A DNA stretch of 64,000 bases from Stappia sp. (lineage in GTDB: Bacteria > Pseudomonadota > Alphaproteobacteria > Rhizobiales > Stappiaceae), in assembly GCF_040110915.1 (NCBI RefSeq), contig NZ_CP157793.1:4423001-4487000 (forward strand), in the 5' to 3' direction. Positions 15,792 through 25,767 of this stretch are shown in pieces. A model generated the notes under the pieces. It was given only the letters and a program-made list of their open reading frames with translations, ran no database searches and was not told where the DNA came from. The position numbers and the translations under genes are program-made. Position 1 is the stretch's first letter. Every line of letters begins with the position of its first letter.

Positions 15792-16655
15792 ATGAACGAG
15801 GGCAGGAGCCGGGAGACGGGGCCGCACGGCGACGATGACGCGGGCGCCGGGGAGCGCGGGGGCGAACAGGACCGGCGCTTCGCCACGACGCTGGCGCGGG
15901 GGTTGAGCGTGCTGCGCGCCTTCCGCCCCTCCGACGACGGGCTCGGCAACGCCGAGATCGCGGAGCGCACGGGGCTGCCGAAGTCCACCGTCTCGCGGCT
16001 GACCTTCACCCTGCAGTCGCTCGGCTACCTGACCCACGCGCGCCGCCGCGACCGTTATCGACCCGGCCCCGCGCTGCTGGCGCTCGGCAATGTGGCCGGC
16101 GCCTCCATCTCCTTCGTCGATCTCTCCAATCCGATCATGCAGCGGCTCGCCGACGAGACCGGCACGCTGGCGCTCCTGGCGGTGCGCGATCACGACAAGA
16201 TGCTGCTGGTGAAGACCTGGCGGCCGCATGGCGTCTCCTCGATCTGGCTCGAGGTCGGCCATCGGCTGCCCTACAACGGGTCCTCCTCCGGCCATGCCAT
16301 GCTCGCGGCCCTCAACGACAGGGCCTTCGCCGAGACGGTCGAGGCCGCCGACGGGCATCGCGGTCTGACGCGGCAGCGCGCCGAGACGATCCGTCAGGAC
16401 GCCTACGGGCAACTCGTCGGCCAGGGCTTCGTGATCGTCGATGCCAGCGAGTATTTCGCCTCCACCATCCGCGCCGTGGCCGTGCCCTTTCACAGCCGCG
16501 ACCTGAGCGAGCCGGTGATCTTCACCTGCGGCGCGATGCCCGCCGACCTGAGCGACGCGCGCATGCGCGACGAGGTGGGTCCGAAACTGCGCGCGGCCGT
16601 GCAGGAACTGGAACGCCGGATGGGGCAGGGCTCGGCCCTGGCGCAGCGGGATTAA
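15792..16655 (+). CDS. IclR-family transcriptional regulator
   Basis: A 287-residue regulator. A hydrophilic N-terminal extension of ~30 residues precedes the winged helix-turn-helix (NAEIAERTGLPKSTVSRLTFTLQSLGYL, about 55-82). The IclR effector domain follows, with the ligand-pocket hallmark NGSSSGHAMLAAL and the C-terminal FVIVDASEYFASTIRAVAVP. It closes the TRAP operon. The near-identical palindromes upstream of the TRAP genes and of the acyl-CoA operon are its likely binding sites; one overlaps its own stop codon. Confidence 0.92.
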   Translation: MNEGRSRETGPHGDDDAGAGERGGEQDRRFATTLARGLSVLRAFRPSDDGLGNAEIAERTGLPKSTVSRLTFTLQSLGYLTHARRRDRYRPGPALLALGNVAGASISFVDLSNPIMQRLADETGTLALLAVRDHDKMLLVKTWRPHGVSSIWLEVGHRLPYNGSSSGHAMLAALNDRAFAETVEAADGHRGLTRQRAETIRQDAYGQLVGQGFVIVDASEYFASTIRAVAVPFHSRDLSEPVIFTCGAMPADLSDARMRDEVGPKLRAAVQELERRMGQGSALAQRD

Positions 16656-16671
16656 TTCCGCATATTGGAAT
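16655..16671. promoter_or_regulatory. Operator-like palindrome upstream of acyl-CoA operon (IclR candidate)
   Basis: ATTCCGCATATTGGAAT is ATTCC-N7-GGAAT and shares its last iclR base with the TAA stop. A second weaker palindrome, TTTCATATTGAAA, follows at 16678-16690. The pair mirrors the arrangement at 12650-12685. It lies 137 bases before the thiolase start. Confidence 0.7.
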
Positions 16672-16808
16672 ATCATTTTTCATATTGAAATTATAACGGC
16701 GCGCCGCCTATAGTGGCGCCGGCCGCGCGGGAGAGCTGCGCGCCATAACTGCGCCCTGTGGCGCGCATGCACCGCCGGCGGGACCGGGGGCAGTCGGGGG
16801 AGAAACTC

Positions 16809-17984
<1,176 letters not shown>

Positions 17985-17996
17985 GGAGAAGCGGTC

Positions 17997-19193
17997 GTGG
18001 ACCTGAGTTACACGCCAGAGCAACTGGCGTTTCGCGCCGAGGTGCGCGCGTTCCTGGCCGAGAAGCTGCCGCCGCGGCTCGCCGAAAAGGGCCGGCTCGG
18101 CAAGCGGCTGACCAAGGCCGATCACGAGGAATGGCACGCCATCCTCAACGCGCGCGGCTGGCTCGCCGGCAACTGGCCGGTCGAGTTCGGCGGCGCGGGC
18201 TGGAACGCGGTCGAGCGTCACATCTTCGAGGAGGAGACGACCCGGGCGCATGCGCCGAGGATCGTGCCCTTCGGCGTGGCGATGCTCGGACCGGTGCTTC
18301 AGAAGTTCGGTTCCAAAGAGCAGATCGAGCACTTCCTGCCGCGCATTCTCAACGGTGAGCACTGGTGGTGCCAGGGCTATTCGGAGCCGGGCGCGGGCTC
18401 CGATCTCGCCTCGGTGAAGACCACGGCCGTGCGCGATGGCGACAGCTACATCGTCAACGGGCAGAAGACCTGGACGACGCTCGGCCAGCACGCCAACTGG
18501 ATCTTCTGCCTCGTGCGCACCTCCACCGAGGGCAAGCCGCAGGAGGGGATCAGCTTCCTTCTGATCGACATGGAAACGCCGGGCGTCACCGTGCGCCCCA
18601 TCGTGCTGCTCGACGGCGAGCCGGAGGTGAACGAGGTCTTCTTCGACGATGTCCGAGTGCCGGCGGAGAACCTTGTCGGCGAGGAGAACAAGGGCTGGAC
18701 CTACGCCAAGTATCTGCTCACCCACGAGCGCACCAACATCGCCGGCGTCGGCTTCGCCAATGCGGCGCTGGAAAATCTCGCCCGCATCGCCGCGCTGGAA
18801 TGCGCCGGCGGGCGGCCGCTCGCCGAGGAGCCCCTGTTCGCCGCGAAGATGGCGGAACTGGAAATCCAGCTGATGGCGATGGCGACCACCAATCTGCGCG
18901 TGATCGCGCGCGCGGCGGCCGGTCAGGCGCCCGGCGCGGAAAGCTCGATGCTGAAGATCAAGGGCACCGTGATCCGCCAGGAGATCAACGCGCTCACCCG
19001 CACCGCCGTCGGTCCCTATGCCGCGCCGTTTCCGTCCGAACTGCTGGACGAGGGCGCCAACGCGGAGCCGGTCGGGCCGGACTACGCCCTGCCGGCGACG
19101 CGGCAGTATTTCAACAATCGCAAGCTGTCGATCTACGGCGGATCCAACGAGGTCCAACGCGCGATCATCGGCAAGGCGCTCCTGGATCTGTGA
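17997..19193 (+). CDS. Acyl-CoA dehydrogenase, large-subunit (PimC-like) type
   Basis: A 398-residue flavoprotein starting at GTG 17997. It has the N-terminal DLSYTPEQLAFRAEVRAFL helix region, the FAD contact GYSEPGAGSDLASVKT and the C-terminal IYGGSNEVQ. Classical enzymes such as MCAD have IYEGTSQIQ with catalytic Glu; here that residue is Gly. This IYGG form is typical of the larger partner in heteromeric acyl-CoA dehydrogenases such as pimeloyl-CoA dehydrogenase. The adjacent, shorter dehydrogenase gene is its likely partner. Confidence 0.9.
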   Translation: MDLSYTPEQLAFRAEVRAFLAEKLPPRLAEKGRLGKRLTKADHEEWHAILNARGWLAGNWPVEFGGAGWNAVERHIFEEETTRAHAPRIVPFGVAMLGPVLQKFGSKEQIEHFLPRILNGEHWWCQGYSEPGAGSDLASVKTTAVRDGDSYIVNGQKTWTTLGQHANWIFCLVRTSTEGKPQEGISFLLIDMETPGVTVRPIVLLDGEPEVNEVFFDDVRVPAENLVGEENKGWTYAKYLLTHERTNIAGVGFANAALENLARIAALECAGGRPLAEEPLFAAKMAELEIQLMAMATTNLRVIARAAAGQAPGAESSMLKIKGTVIRQEINALTRTAVGPYAAPFPSELLDEGANAEPVGPDYALPATRQYFNNRKLSIYGGSNEVQRAIIGKALLDL

Positions 19194-19203
19194 GGACGGC
19201 CCC

Positions 19204-20334
19204 GTGAATTTCGAGTTGAGCGACGAACGCCGGATGCTGCGCGACGCCCTTGAGCGGTTTCTGCGCGACACCTGCACCCCGACCGCCCGCGCCGCGGCGG
19301 AGCAGACGGAAACCGGCTTTTCCCCCGAAATCTGGGCCGGTCTCGCCGAGATGGGCGTGATCGGCGCCGTGTTCGACGAAAGCGTCGGCGGTTTCGCCGG
19401 ATCGGGCTTCGATCTCGCCGTCGTCTTCGAGGCGCTGGGGCGGGCCGGGGCCGTCGAGCCGCTGCTGGAGGTCGTGCTGGCCGGCAGCCTGATCGCCGAG
19501 CGCGGCGACGCGGACCAGCGCGCGCTGCTGGAGACGGTGATCGCCGGCGAAATGCATCTGGCGCTTGCCCATTACGAGCCGGCCGGGCGCTACGATCTGG
19601 AGCGCGTCGCGACGACCGCGACGGCGACCGAGAGCGGCTACCGGATCGACGGGCGCAAGGCGGTGGTGGTCAATGCCGGCGCGGCCGACACGATCGTCGT
19701 CAGCGCGCGCACCTCCGGGGACGTGGCCGACAAGCAAGGGATTTCGCTCTTCCTCGTGCCGCGCAACACGCCCGGTCTGACCCTGCGCGACTATCCGCTG
19801 GCCGGCGGCGGTCGGGCGGCGGAACTGAAACTGGAGGCCGTCGAACTGCCAGCGGCGGCGCGGTTGGGCTGCGAAGGCGATGCCTTCGATGCGCTGGAGC
19901 GCGCGGTGGCGCGGGCGAGTGTCGCCCAATGCGCCGAGGCACTCGGTCTGATGGAGGCGATCCGCGAGTTGACCACCGATTATCTGCGCACCCGCAAGCA
20001 GTTCGGCCAGCCGATCGGCAAGTTCCAGGCGCTGCAGCACCGCATGGCCGACCTCTTGATCGAGATCGAGCAGGCGCGCTCGGCCGTGATCAATGTGGCC
20101 GGCCATCTCGACCGGGAGCGCGATCTGCGCGAACGTCATGTCAGCGCCGCGAAGCAGCTGATCGGCACGGTCGCCAAGCTGGTCGCGGAGGAATCCATCC
20201 AGATGCACGGGGGCATCGGCATGACACAAGAGTACGAGCTCGCGCATTTCGTGCGCCGGCTGATCATGATCGATCATCGCTTCGGCGATCATCTGCATCA
20301 CCTCGCCCGCTTCGTCCGGCTGAAGGCGGCCTGA
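19204..20334 (+). CDS. Acyl-CoA dehydrogenase, small-subunit (PimD-like) type
   Basis: A 376-residue acyl-CoA dehydrogenase fold protein starting at GTG 19204, ten bases after its neighbour. It has the DYLRTRKQFGQPIGKFQALQHR helix and MHGGIGMTQEYELAHF near the end, while the middle beta domain is poorly conserved. It lacks a standard IYEGT C-terminal segment. Side-by-side unequal dehydrogenases usually form an alpha2-beta2 enzyme acting on bulky substrates such as steroid side chains or dicarboxylyl-CoAs. The substrate here is unknown. Confidence 0.88.
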   Translation: MNFELSDERRMLRDALERFLRDTCTPTARAAAEQTETGFSPEIWAGLAEMGVIGAVFDESVGGFAGSGFDLAVVFEALGRAGAVEPLLEVVLAGSLIAERGDADQRALLETVIAGEMHLALAHYEPAGRYDLERVATTATATESGYRIDGRKAVVVNAGAADTIVVSARTSGDVADKQGISLFLVPRNTPGLTLRDYPLAGGGRAAELKLEAVELPAAARLGCEGDAFDALERAVARASVAQCAEALGLMEAIRELTTDYLRTRKQFGQPIGKFQALQHRMADLLIEIEQARSAVINVAGHLDRERDLRERHVSAAKQLIGTVAKLVAEESIQMHGGIGMTQEYELAHFVRRLIMIDHRFGDHLHHLARFVRLKAA

Positions 20335-20337
20335 GCG

Positions 20338-20808
20338 ATGGACGGGGAGGGGCTGATCGAGAACGAGACGGGCGCGCAGCGGCTCATCGGCTATGTGCTC
20401 GATGTGGGGCGCGGCGACGGCTCGGCGCGCTGCTGGCTCGATGTCGGCCCGCAGCATACCAACCGCCACGGCATGCTGCATGGCGGGCTGATCGTCTCGA
20501 TCCTCGACAACGCCATGGGCGCCACCGGCAGCCTGACGGTGAGCCCGGACGGTCGCGCGCCCTTTCTCACCGTCTCCATGACGACGCAGTTTCACGCGCC
20601 GGCAAGGCTTGGCGACCGCATCACCGCCACGGGGCGCGTGACGGGCGGCGGCCGCTCGCTTCTGTTCATCGCCGGCGAACTCGTCGACCGGGACGGCCGT
20701 CTGATCGCCACCGCCAGCGGCGTGTTCAAGCCGGTGCCGCCGCATCGGCGCGGGGCGGAGCCGGACGCACAGGCGCAGACACAGGCACAGGCGGAGGCGG
20801 AGACGTGA
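20338..20808 (+). CDS. Hotdog-fold thioesterase, PaaI-like
   Basis: A 156-residue single-hotdog protein. NRHGMLHGGLIVSILDNAMG carries the catalytic-helix HGG motif and Asp of PaaI/4HBT thioesterases. TVSMTTQFHAPARLGDRI follows, and the C-terminal tail is low-complexity (AQAQTQAQAEAET). It probably hydrolyses stalled or dead-end CoA esters of the pathway. The start lies 3 bases after the dehydrogenase stop, and its TGA overlaps the next GTG. Confidence 0.88.
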   Translation: MDGEGLIENETGAQRLIGYVLDVGRGDGSARCWLDVGPQHTNRHGMLHGGLIVSILDNAMGATGSLTVSPDGRAPFLTVSMTTQFHAPARLGDRITATGRVTGGGRSLLFIAGELVDRDGRLIATASGVFKPVPPHRRGAEPDAQAQTQAQAEAET

Positions 20809-21596
20809 GCGCACGCATCGAGGATCGCGGCGACCGGCTCGTCGTGGTCAACGCCAACGCCGCGCGGCGCAATGCGCTGACGCCGGCCTATTACGATGTC
20901 CTTCACGACGCGCTGGCGCGCGCCGCCGCAAGCCCGCGCGTGACGTCCGTGATCCTGACGGGCGAGGGCGGCTTCTTCTGCGCCGGCGGCGACCTCACCG
21001 CGCTCGCGACCCGCCGCGACCTGCCGGAAGCGGCAAGGCGGGAGCGCATCGAGGCGTTGCACGATCTGATCCGCGCGATCCGCGCCTGCCCCGTGCCGGT
21101 GATCGCCGCCGTCGACGGCGGCGCGGCCGGGGCGGGCGTGTCGCTCGCCTTCGCCTGCGATCTGGTGGTGGCGGCGGAGGACGCGCGGTTCACCATCGCC
21201 TATGTCAAGGCGGGCCTGACCCCGGACGGCGGGATCACCTGGACGCTGGCGCGCCATCTGCCGCCGGCGCTGCTCGCCCGTCTCGCGCTGATCGGCGAGC
21301 CGATCACCGCCCCCCGTCTCGACGCGCTCGGCGCCTTGAGCGCGCTCAGCGCTCCGGGTGAGGCGCTCGCTGCCGCCCATGATCTCGCGGACCGGCTTGC
21401 CGCCGGGCCCGGCGCCACGCAGCGCGCGATCAAGGTGCTTCTTCACCGCGCAGGCGCGGCGACGCTCGACGCGCAGCTCGATGCCGAACGCGACGCGATG
21501 GCGCGCGCGCAAGGCTCGGCCGAGGCGGCCGAAGGCATCGGGGCCTTTCTGGACAAGCGGTCGCCCGATTTCACCAGGCTGAGGGACGAGATATGA
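20805..21596 (+). CDS. Enoyl-CoA hydratase/isomerase family protein
   Basis: A 263-residue crotonase starting at GTG 20805 within the preceding stop (GTGA). Oxyanion-hole loops are GEGGFFCAGGDLTAL and VDGGAAGAGVSLAFACDLV. The catalytic-acid region has TPDGGITW rather than a hydratase Glu pair. EchA20-like members of this fold act as ring-opening or hydrolytic enzymes rather than simple hydratases, so hydration should not be assumed. The pathway has no visible 3-hydroxyacyl-CoA dehydrogenase. Confidence 0.88.
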   Translation: MSARIEDRGDRLVVVNANAARRNALTPAYYDVLHDALARAAASPRVTSVILTGEGGFFCAGGDLTALATRRDLPEAARRERIEALHDLIRAIRACPVPVIAAVDGGAAGAGVSLAFACDLVVAAEDARFTIAYVKAGLTPDGGITWTLARHLPPALLARLALIGEPITAPRLDALGALSALSAPGEALAAAHDLADRLAAGPGATQRAIKVLLHRAGAATLDAQLDAERDAMARAQGSAEAAEGIGAFLDKRSPDFTRLRDEI

Positions 21597-22621
21597 CGCC
21601 CGCCGATCCGGTTTTCGACACGGCGCTGTCCCGCGCCTTCGGCCTGCGCCTGCCGGTGGTCGCTGGCGGACTGATGTGGCTCGCCGATGCCGAGTATGTC
21701 GCGGCCTGCGCGCGCGCCGGCATTCTCGGCTTCATCACCGCCGCGAGTTTTCCCGATCCCAAGGATCTCAAGGCCGAGATCGCCCGCTGCCGCGATCTCG
21801 CGGAAGGCCGACCCTTCGGCGTCAACGTCTCAATGCTGCCGAAGCTCGTGCCGGGCGAACGCACCGAGGAGATTTTCGCGCTGATCGCCGAAGCCGGCGT
21901 TTCCGTGGTCGAAACCTCGGGCCGCAATCCCGAACCCTGGCTGCCCATGCTGAAGGAGGCCGGCATCACCGTGCTGCACAAGGTTCCTTCCGTGCGCTAC
22001 GCGGTGAAGGCGCAGGCGGTCGGCGTCGACATGGTGTCCATCGTCGGGGCCGAATGCGGCGGCCATCCGGGCATGGATCTGGTGGGCACCTTCGTGAACA
22101 TGGCGCTTGCCGAACAGCGCCTGTCGATCCCCTTCCTGATCGGCGGCGGCGTCGGCACCGGCGGGCAGATCGTGGCGGCGCTGGCCAACGGGGCCGCCGG
22201 CGTCGTGATCGGCACGCGCCTGCTGGTGGCCGACGAGATCCCGGCGCATGAGGGCTACAAGCAGGCGCTGGTCGCGGCGAACGAGCGCGACACCGTCCTC
22301 ACCATGGCCAGCGTGCGCAACACGATCCGCACGCTCCGGAACGAAACCACCGAGGTCGTCGCGCGGCTGGAGCGCGAGGACCCCGAGATCGGGATCGAGG
22401 CGCTGATGCCGCATGTGGCGGGCCGGATCGGGCGGCGCGCCTATGAGACCGGCGACGTGTCGCACGGCATGCTGTCGGCGGGTCAGGCGCTCGGCCTGAC
22501 GCGGGCCCGCGCGCCCTTGGCCGGGATCGTCGCCCAGCTCGAACGCGAGGCCTGCGCGGCGCTCGCGCGCCTGCGCCCGACACCTTGTCCCTCCGATCGC
22601 ACGTATGAGGTCGACGCATGA
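21593..22621 (+). CDS. Nitronate monooxygenase-family flavoprotein (NMO/IpdC-like)
   Basis: A 342-residue FMN barrel protein of the 2-nitropropane dioxygenase family. GGLMWLADAEYVAA lies at the N-terminal FMN site, and the barrel has AQAVGVDMVSIVGAECGGHPG and FLIGGGVGTGGQIVAALANGA phosphate-binding loops. True nitronate oxidation is unlikely in a CoA-degradation operon. Family members such as IpdC in actinobacterial steroid-ring degradation act on CoA thioesters. It is coupled by 4-base overlaps on both sides. Confidence 0.85.
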   Translation: MTPADPVFDTALSRAFGLRLPVVAGGLMWLADAEYVAACARAGILGFITAASFPDPKDLKAEIARCRDLAEGRPFGVNVSMLPKLVPGERTEEIFALIAEAGVSVVETSGRNPEPWLPMLKEAGITVLHKVPSVRYAVKAQAVGVDMVSIVGAECGGHPGMDLVGTFVNMALAEQRLSIPFLIGGGVGTGGQIVAALANGAAGVVIGTRLLVADEIPAHEGYKQALVAANERDTVLTMASVRNTIRTLRNETTEVVARLEREDPEIGIEALMPHVAGRIGRRAYETGDVSHGMLSAGQALGLTRARAPLAGIVAQLEREACAALARLRPTPCPSDRTYEVDA

Positions 22622-24147
22622 GCCCCGCCGCAGTCACGCGCATTCACCAGATGGTCGACGGCCATGCCGAGGCGACGCCGCAGCGTCTTGCGGTGATCGA
22701 TGCCGACGGCACGCAGGTGACCTATGCCGCCTATCGCGACGCCACGCGCGCGGCCGCCGACACCTTGCGCGCGGCCGGCGTTCGCGCGGGCGACCGGGTG
22801 CTGATCGTTGCCGAAAACTGTTTCACGCTCGCCGCGCTGATCTTGGCCTGCAGCCGGCTCGATGCCTGGGCGATCCCCGTCAACGCGCGGATGACGGCGG
22901 CCGAGATCGGCCGTGTGGCCGCCCATGCGACCCCGCGCGTCACGGCCTTCACCACCGCTGTCTCGCCCGAGGCCCGGGCGCATGCGGAAGCGGCCGGCGC
23001 TCAGGTGCACGAAACCGGGTTCGGCGCGGTCGCGCTCGCCGGCGACGAGACGGCGAGACCGGAGCCGGTGCGCGCCGACGCGGATCAGGTGGCCGTGCTG
23101 CTCTACACGACCGGCACGACGGGCGCGCCCAAGGGCGTGATGCTGACCCATGCCAACCTGTGCTTCGCGGCCGAGGCCTCGGCCGATCTGCGTGACCTGA
23201 CGGCACAGGACCGGGTCTATGGCGCCCTGCCGCTGACCCATGTCTTCGGGCTTGCGTCGATGCTGATGGCTTCCGCCCATGCCGGTGCCTGCGTGCAGCT
23301 CGAGACGCGCTTTTCGCCGGAGCGGCTGCTGGCGGCGTTGCGGGACGGGGCGACGGCCTTTCCGGCCGTGCCGCAGATGCATGCGCTGTTGATGAAACAC
23401 ACCGCCGATCTCGGCATGACGCGGCTTGAGGGCGCGAAGCTGCGCTATGTCTCCTCCGGCGCCGCGCCGCTCGATCCGGCCTGGAAGCGCAAGGCCGAGG
23501 CGTTCTACGGGCTCGCCCTGCAAAACGGCTACGGGATGACCGAAACCACCGCCGGCATCTGCGGCACGCGCAATCCGCCGGGCACGCCCGACGTCAGCGT
23601 CGGCAAACCGCTCAAGGGTGTGGAGGTCAGGATCGACGCACCCGATCACGAGGGCGTGGGCGAAATCCTCACCCGCGGCCCGCATGTCATGACGGGCTAC
23701 TACCGCAATCCGGTGGAGACCGCGCGCGTGCTCGACGCCGCCGGCTGGCTCAGGACCGGCGACATGGGCCGCTTCGACGAGGACGGCAACGTGCATGTGG
23801 TCGGGCGCTGCAAGGAACTGATCATCCGCTCCGGGTTCAACGTCTATCCCCCGGAGGTGGAAGCGGCGCTCACCGAACATCCGGGTGTGGTCCAGGCGGC
23901 TGTCGTCGGTCGGCGCGTGGAGGGTGGCAACGAGGAGGTGATGGCCTTCGTGCAGGGGAGCGATGCCCTGCTCGACGAGGAGGCCCTGAAGCGCTTCGTC
24001 GGCGAGCGGCTGGCGAGCTACAAATGCCCCTCGCGCATCGTGCTGGTCGACCGGCTCCCGGCGGCGCCAAGCGGCAAGATCCTCAAGACCCGGCTGCTCG
24101 ACACCTTCGCCGACCGCCTCGACCCGGCGGAGGCGCCCCGCAGCTGA
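22618..24147 (+). CDS. AMP-dependent acyl-CoA synthetase (FadD-like)
   Basis: A 509-residue adenylate-forming ligase. The P-loop YTTGTTGAPKGVM is at 163-175, LQNGYGMTETTAG is the substrate/adenylate motif, and GWLRTGDMGRFDEDG and IIRSGFNVYPPEVE mark the hinge. Catalytic Lys487 is in PSGKILKTRLL. It should activate the imported acid that the rest of the operon degrades. It is the last gene of the operon; size is close to FadD3. Confidence 0.92.
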   Translation: MSPAAVTRIHQMVDGHAEATPQRLAVIDADGTQVTYAAYRDATRAAADTLRAAGVRAGDRVLIVAENCFTLAALILACSRLDAWAIPVNARMTAAEIGRVAAHATPRVTAFTTAVSPEARAHAEAAGAQVHETGFGAVALAGDETARPEPVRADADQVAVLLYTTGTTGAPKGVMLTHANLCFAAEASADLRDLTAQDRVYGALPLTHVFGLASMLMASAHAGACVQLETRFSPERLLAALRDGATAFPAVPQMHALLMKHTADLGMTRLEGAKLRYVSSGAAPLDPAWKRKAEAFYGLALQNGYGMTETTAGICGTRNPPGTPDVSVGKPLKGVEVRIDAPDHEGVGEILTRGPHVMTGYYRNPVETARVLDAAGWLRTGDMGRFDEDGNVHVVGRCKELIIRSGFNVYPPEVEAALTEHPGVVQAAVVGRRVEGGNEEVMAFVQGSDALLDEEALKRFVGERLASYKCPSRIVLVDRLPAAPSGKILKTRLLDTFADRLDPAEAPRS

Positions 24148-24197
24148 AGGCGCGGGGAGGCGGCCCGCCGGCGCTTCACAAGACAACAGGTCTTTCC

Positions 24198-25136
24198 CTA
24201 GGAACAGGTCTCCCGCGCTTGCGCGCCGCGCCGCGCCGGCGTGCGGGCCGCCTCCATGTCGGCGGCGAGGTCCCCCCGGTCGCCGGCCCGCCAGCCGGTT
24301 GGCGTGCCGACGACATAGGCGACGAAGGTGAGCCGCGACCGCCCGGCCAGCACCTCGGCGATCATGTCGTCCGGCCGGATGGTTGTGCGGCCATAGGCCC
24401 GGCGCAGCGGAATGCCCTGATTGTCGAGCACGTGATTGGCGAGTTCGGCGCAAAACAGCGTCTCGCTCTCCTCGGCGTTGAAATGGTAGTCGAAACGCGT
24501 GCCGATCGTCTCGTAGAAGGCGGCCAGCAGCGTCCGTCGTTCAGCCGCAGACCGCACGCGCGGGCGCAACACGACGACGCGGTCGGTGTCGAAGATCCGC
24601 TCCGGCTTCGACAGATGCACGTTCTTCACGTCCGCTTCGATGAACACCGCCCCGTCGCGGATGTCGCGCGCGTGCGGCTGCACGTCCGGATGCCGCCAGA
24701 CGCCGGCGCGGCTGAGTTCGGCCTCCGATCCGAGATAGACCGCCACATGGGCGAATTCGCTCGGAATGATGTGATGGGTCGCCTTGCCGCGCGAGCGCAC
24801 CAGCACCAGGTCGAGCGGCCGCAGGCGCTTCAGCAGATAGGCCCGCGCGTCCGGCTGGTCGGCGAGATAGCCCTTTCGGAAGCGGATGGCCGCCGCGATC
24901 CGCCCCAGGATCGGCGCGCCGAGATCGGCGCCGGCGACGAGCAGCGGCGGGTAGGGTTCGGCGTCGCGCGCCGCGTCCTTCGGGGCATGGCCGCAGGCGC
25001 TCAGAAGGCTTGCGCCGAGACCGAGCGCGAGGGCCCGGCAAAGCGTGGCGCCCGCCCGCGCGCGACCGTGCGCTGGCCGTTCGAACGACGGGACGGCGGC
25101 GGGCGATCTTCGGTTCGGCGAATGGGGCATGGGCAT
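24198..25136 (-). CDS. Papain-like (permuted NlpC/P60, YiiX-type) lipoprotein
   Basis: Up to 312 residues. The hydrophobic segment ends in lipobox LLSAC at about 44-48, so it is probably an envelope lipoprotein. The long, basic stretch before the hydrophobic core and the absence of a clear RBS leave the start uncertain (25136 or 25130). The permuted papain-like fold shows His in SEFAHVAVYLGS first and Cys in ETLFCAELANHV later, as in YiiX/YebB. Substrate could be a lipid, peptide or glycine/peptidoglycan amide. It is convergent with the acyl-CoA operon. Confidence 0.8.
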   Translation of the reverse strand: MPMPHSPNRRSPAAVPSFERPAHGRARAGATLCRALALGLGASLLSACGHAPKDAARDAEPYPPLLVAGADLGAPILGRIAAAIRFRKGYLADQPDARAYLLKRLRPLDLVLVRSRGKATHHIIPSEFAHVAVYLGSEAELSRAGVWRHPDVQPHARDIRDGAVFIEADVKNVHLSKPERIFDTDRVVVLRPRVRSAAERRTLLAAFYETIGTRFDYHFNAEESETLFCAELANHVLDNQGIPLRRAYGRTTIRPDDMIAEVLAGRSRLTFVAYVVGTPTGWRAGDRGDLAADMEAARTPARRGAQARETCS

Positions 25137-25191
25137 GCGACCGGCGGGCGGGTCGCTTGACGGGGCGCGACCGCATTATTCGTATCCTTGA

Positions 25192-25767
25192 ATGTGTAGC
25201 AGACCTCGTAAGAAAGACCAATGCGCCTCGCGAAAACCCGATCCCGTGCCATCCGGCATCGCAGGCCAGCTTCGACCGCACGCGGGCGCGCTCGGGGCGA
25301 TCCATTGTCGAACGGCCATAGTCGTTGTCCGGATCGTGGTCGCGCAATTCACGCTCAATCCTCTGCTGCCGGAGGACGTCGTCGCGCAGGGCGAGCCCTG
25401 GGAGGCCGCGCTCGAGGCGTCGGGCCGGCTCGGCCGGCGCACCGCGCCCACCTTCAAGACCTTCGACTTCTTCGACGACGAAACCAGGATCGCGACCAGC
25501 GCCAAGACGCTCGGCACCGGCGCGCCGACCTATCGCGACCGGCCGGGGCGGATCCACGGCCAGTTGCGCCGCTATCTCGACCAGATCGCGACATTCGATC
25601 GCGACATCAAGGAAGACCTGGATCTGACTGCCGAAATGATCGCGCGACGCCGGCTGGAGCTCGCCGTTCCGGCAACGGCGGATCAAGGACAAAGGCTTCA
25701 AATTCAACGAAAGGTTGCATATGCTGAGAGCCTTGGAATCGAGATGAGGGTGAGTTTCGTGAAATGA
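25192..25767 (+). CDS. Orphan CdiA-CT-like nuclease toxin domain
   Basis: 191 residues at most; GTG 25336 is an alternative start after a poorly folded-looking N-terminal 48 residues. The C-terminal ~125 residues match the restriction-endonuclease-like toxin tips of contact-dependent growth inhibition CdiA proteins: FKTFDFFDDETRIATSAKTL, then an RIHGQLRRYLDQIATFD helix and a RRRLELAVP strand. Candidate active-site residues are Glu71, Asp92, Ser103 and Lys105, spaced 21, 11 and 2. Its stop overlaps the next gene by 4 bases. No CdiB, no large CdiA body and no VENN motif occur in the window, so it is an orphan module. Confidence 0.78.
   Translation: MCSRPRKKDQCASRKPDPVPSGIAGQLRPHAGALGAIHCRTAIVVVRIVVAQFTLNPLLPEDVVAQGEPWEAALEASGRLGRRTAPTFKTFDFFDDETRIATSAKTLGTGAPTYRDRPGRIHGQLRRYLDQIATFDRDIKEDLDLTAEMIARRRLELAVPATADQGQRLQIQRKVAYAESLGIEMRVSFVK

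Noticed and set aside
13556..16009. 817-residue open frame on the minus strand
   Set aside because: Opposite the TRAP and iclR genes; composition is His/Arg/Gln-rich as expected of a shadow frame.
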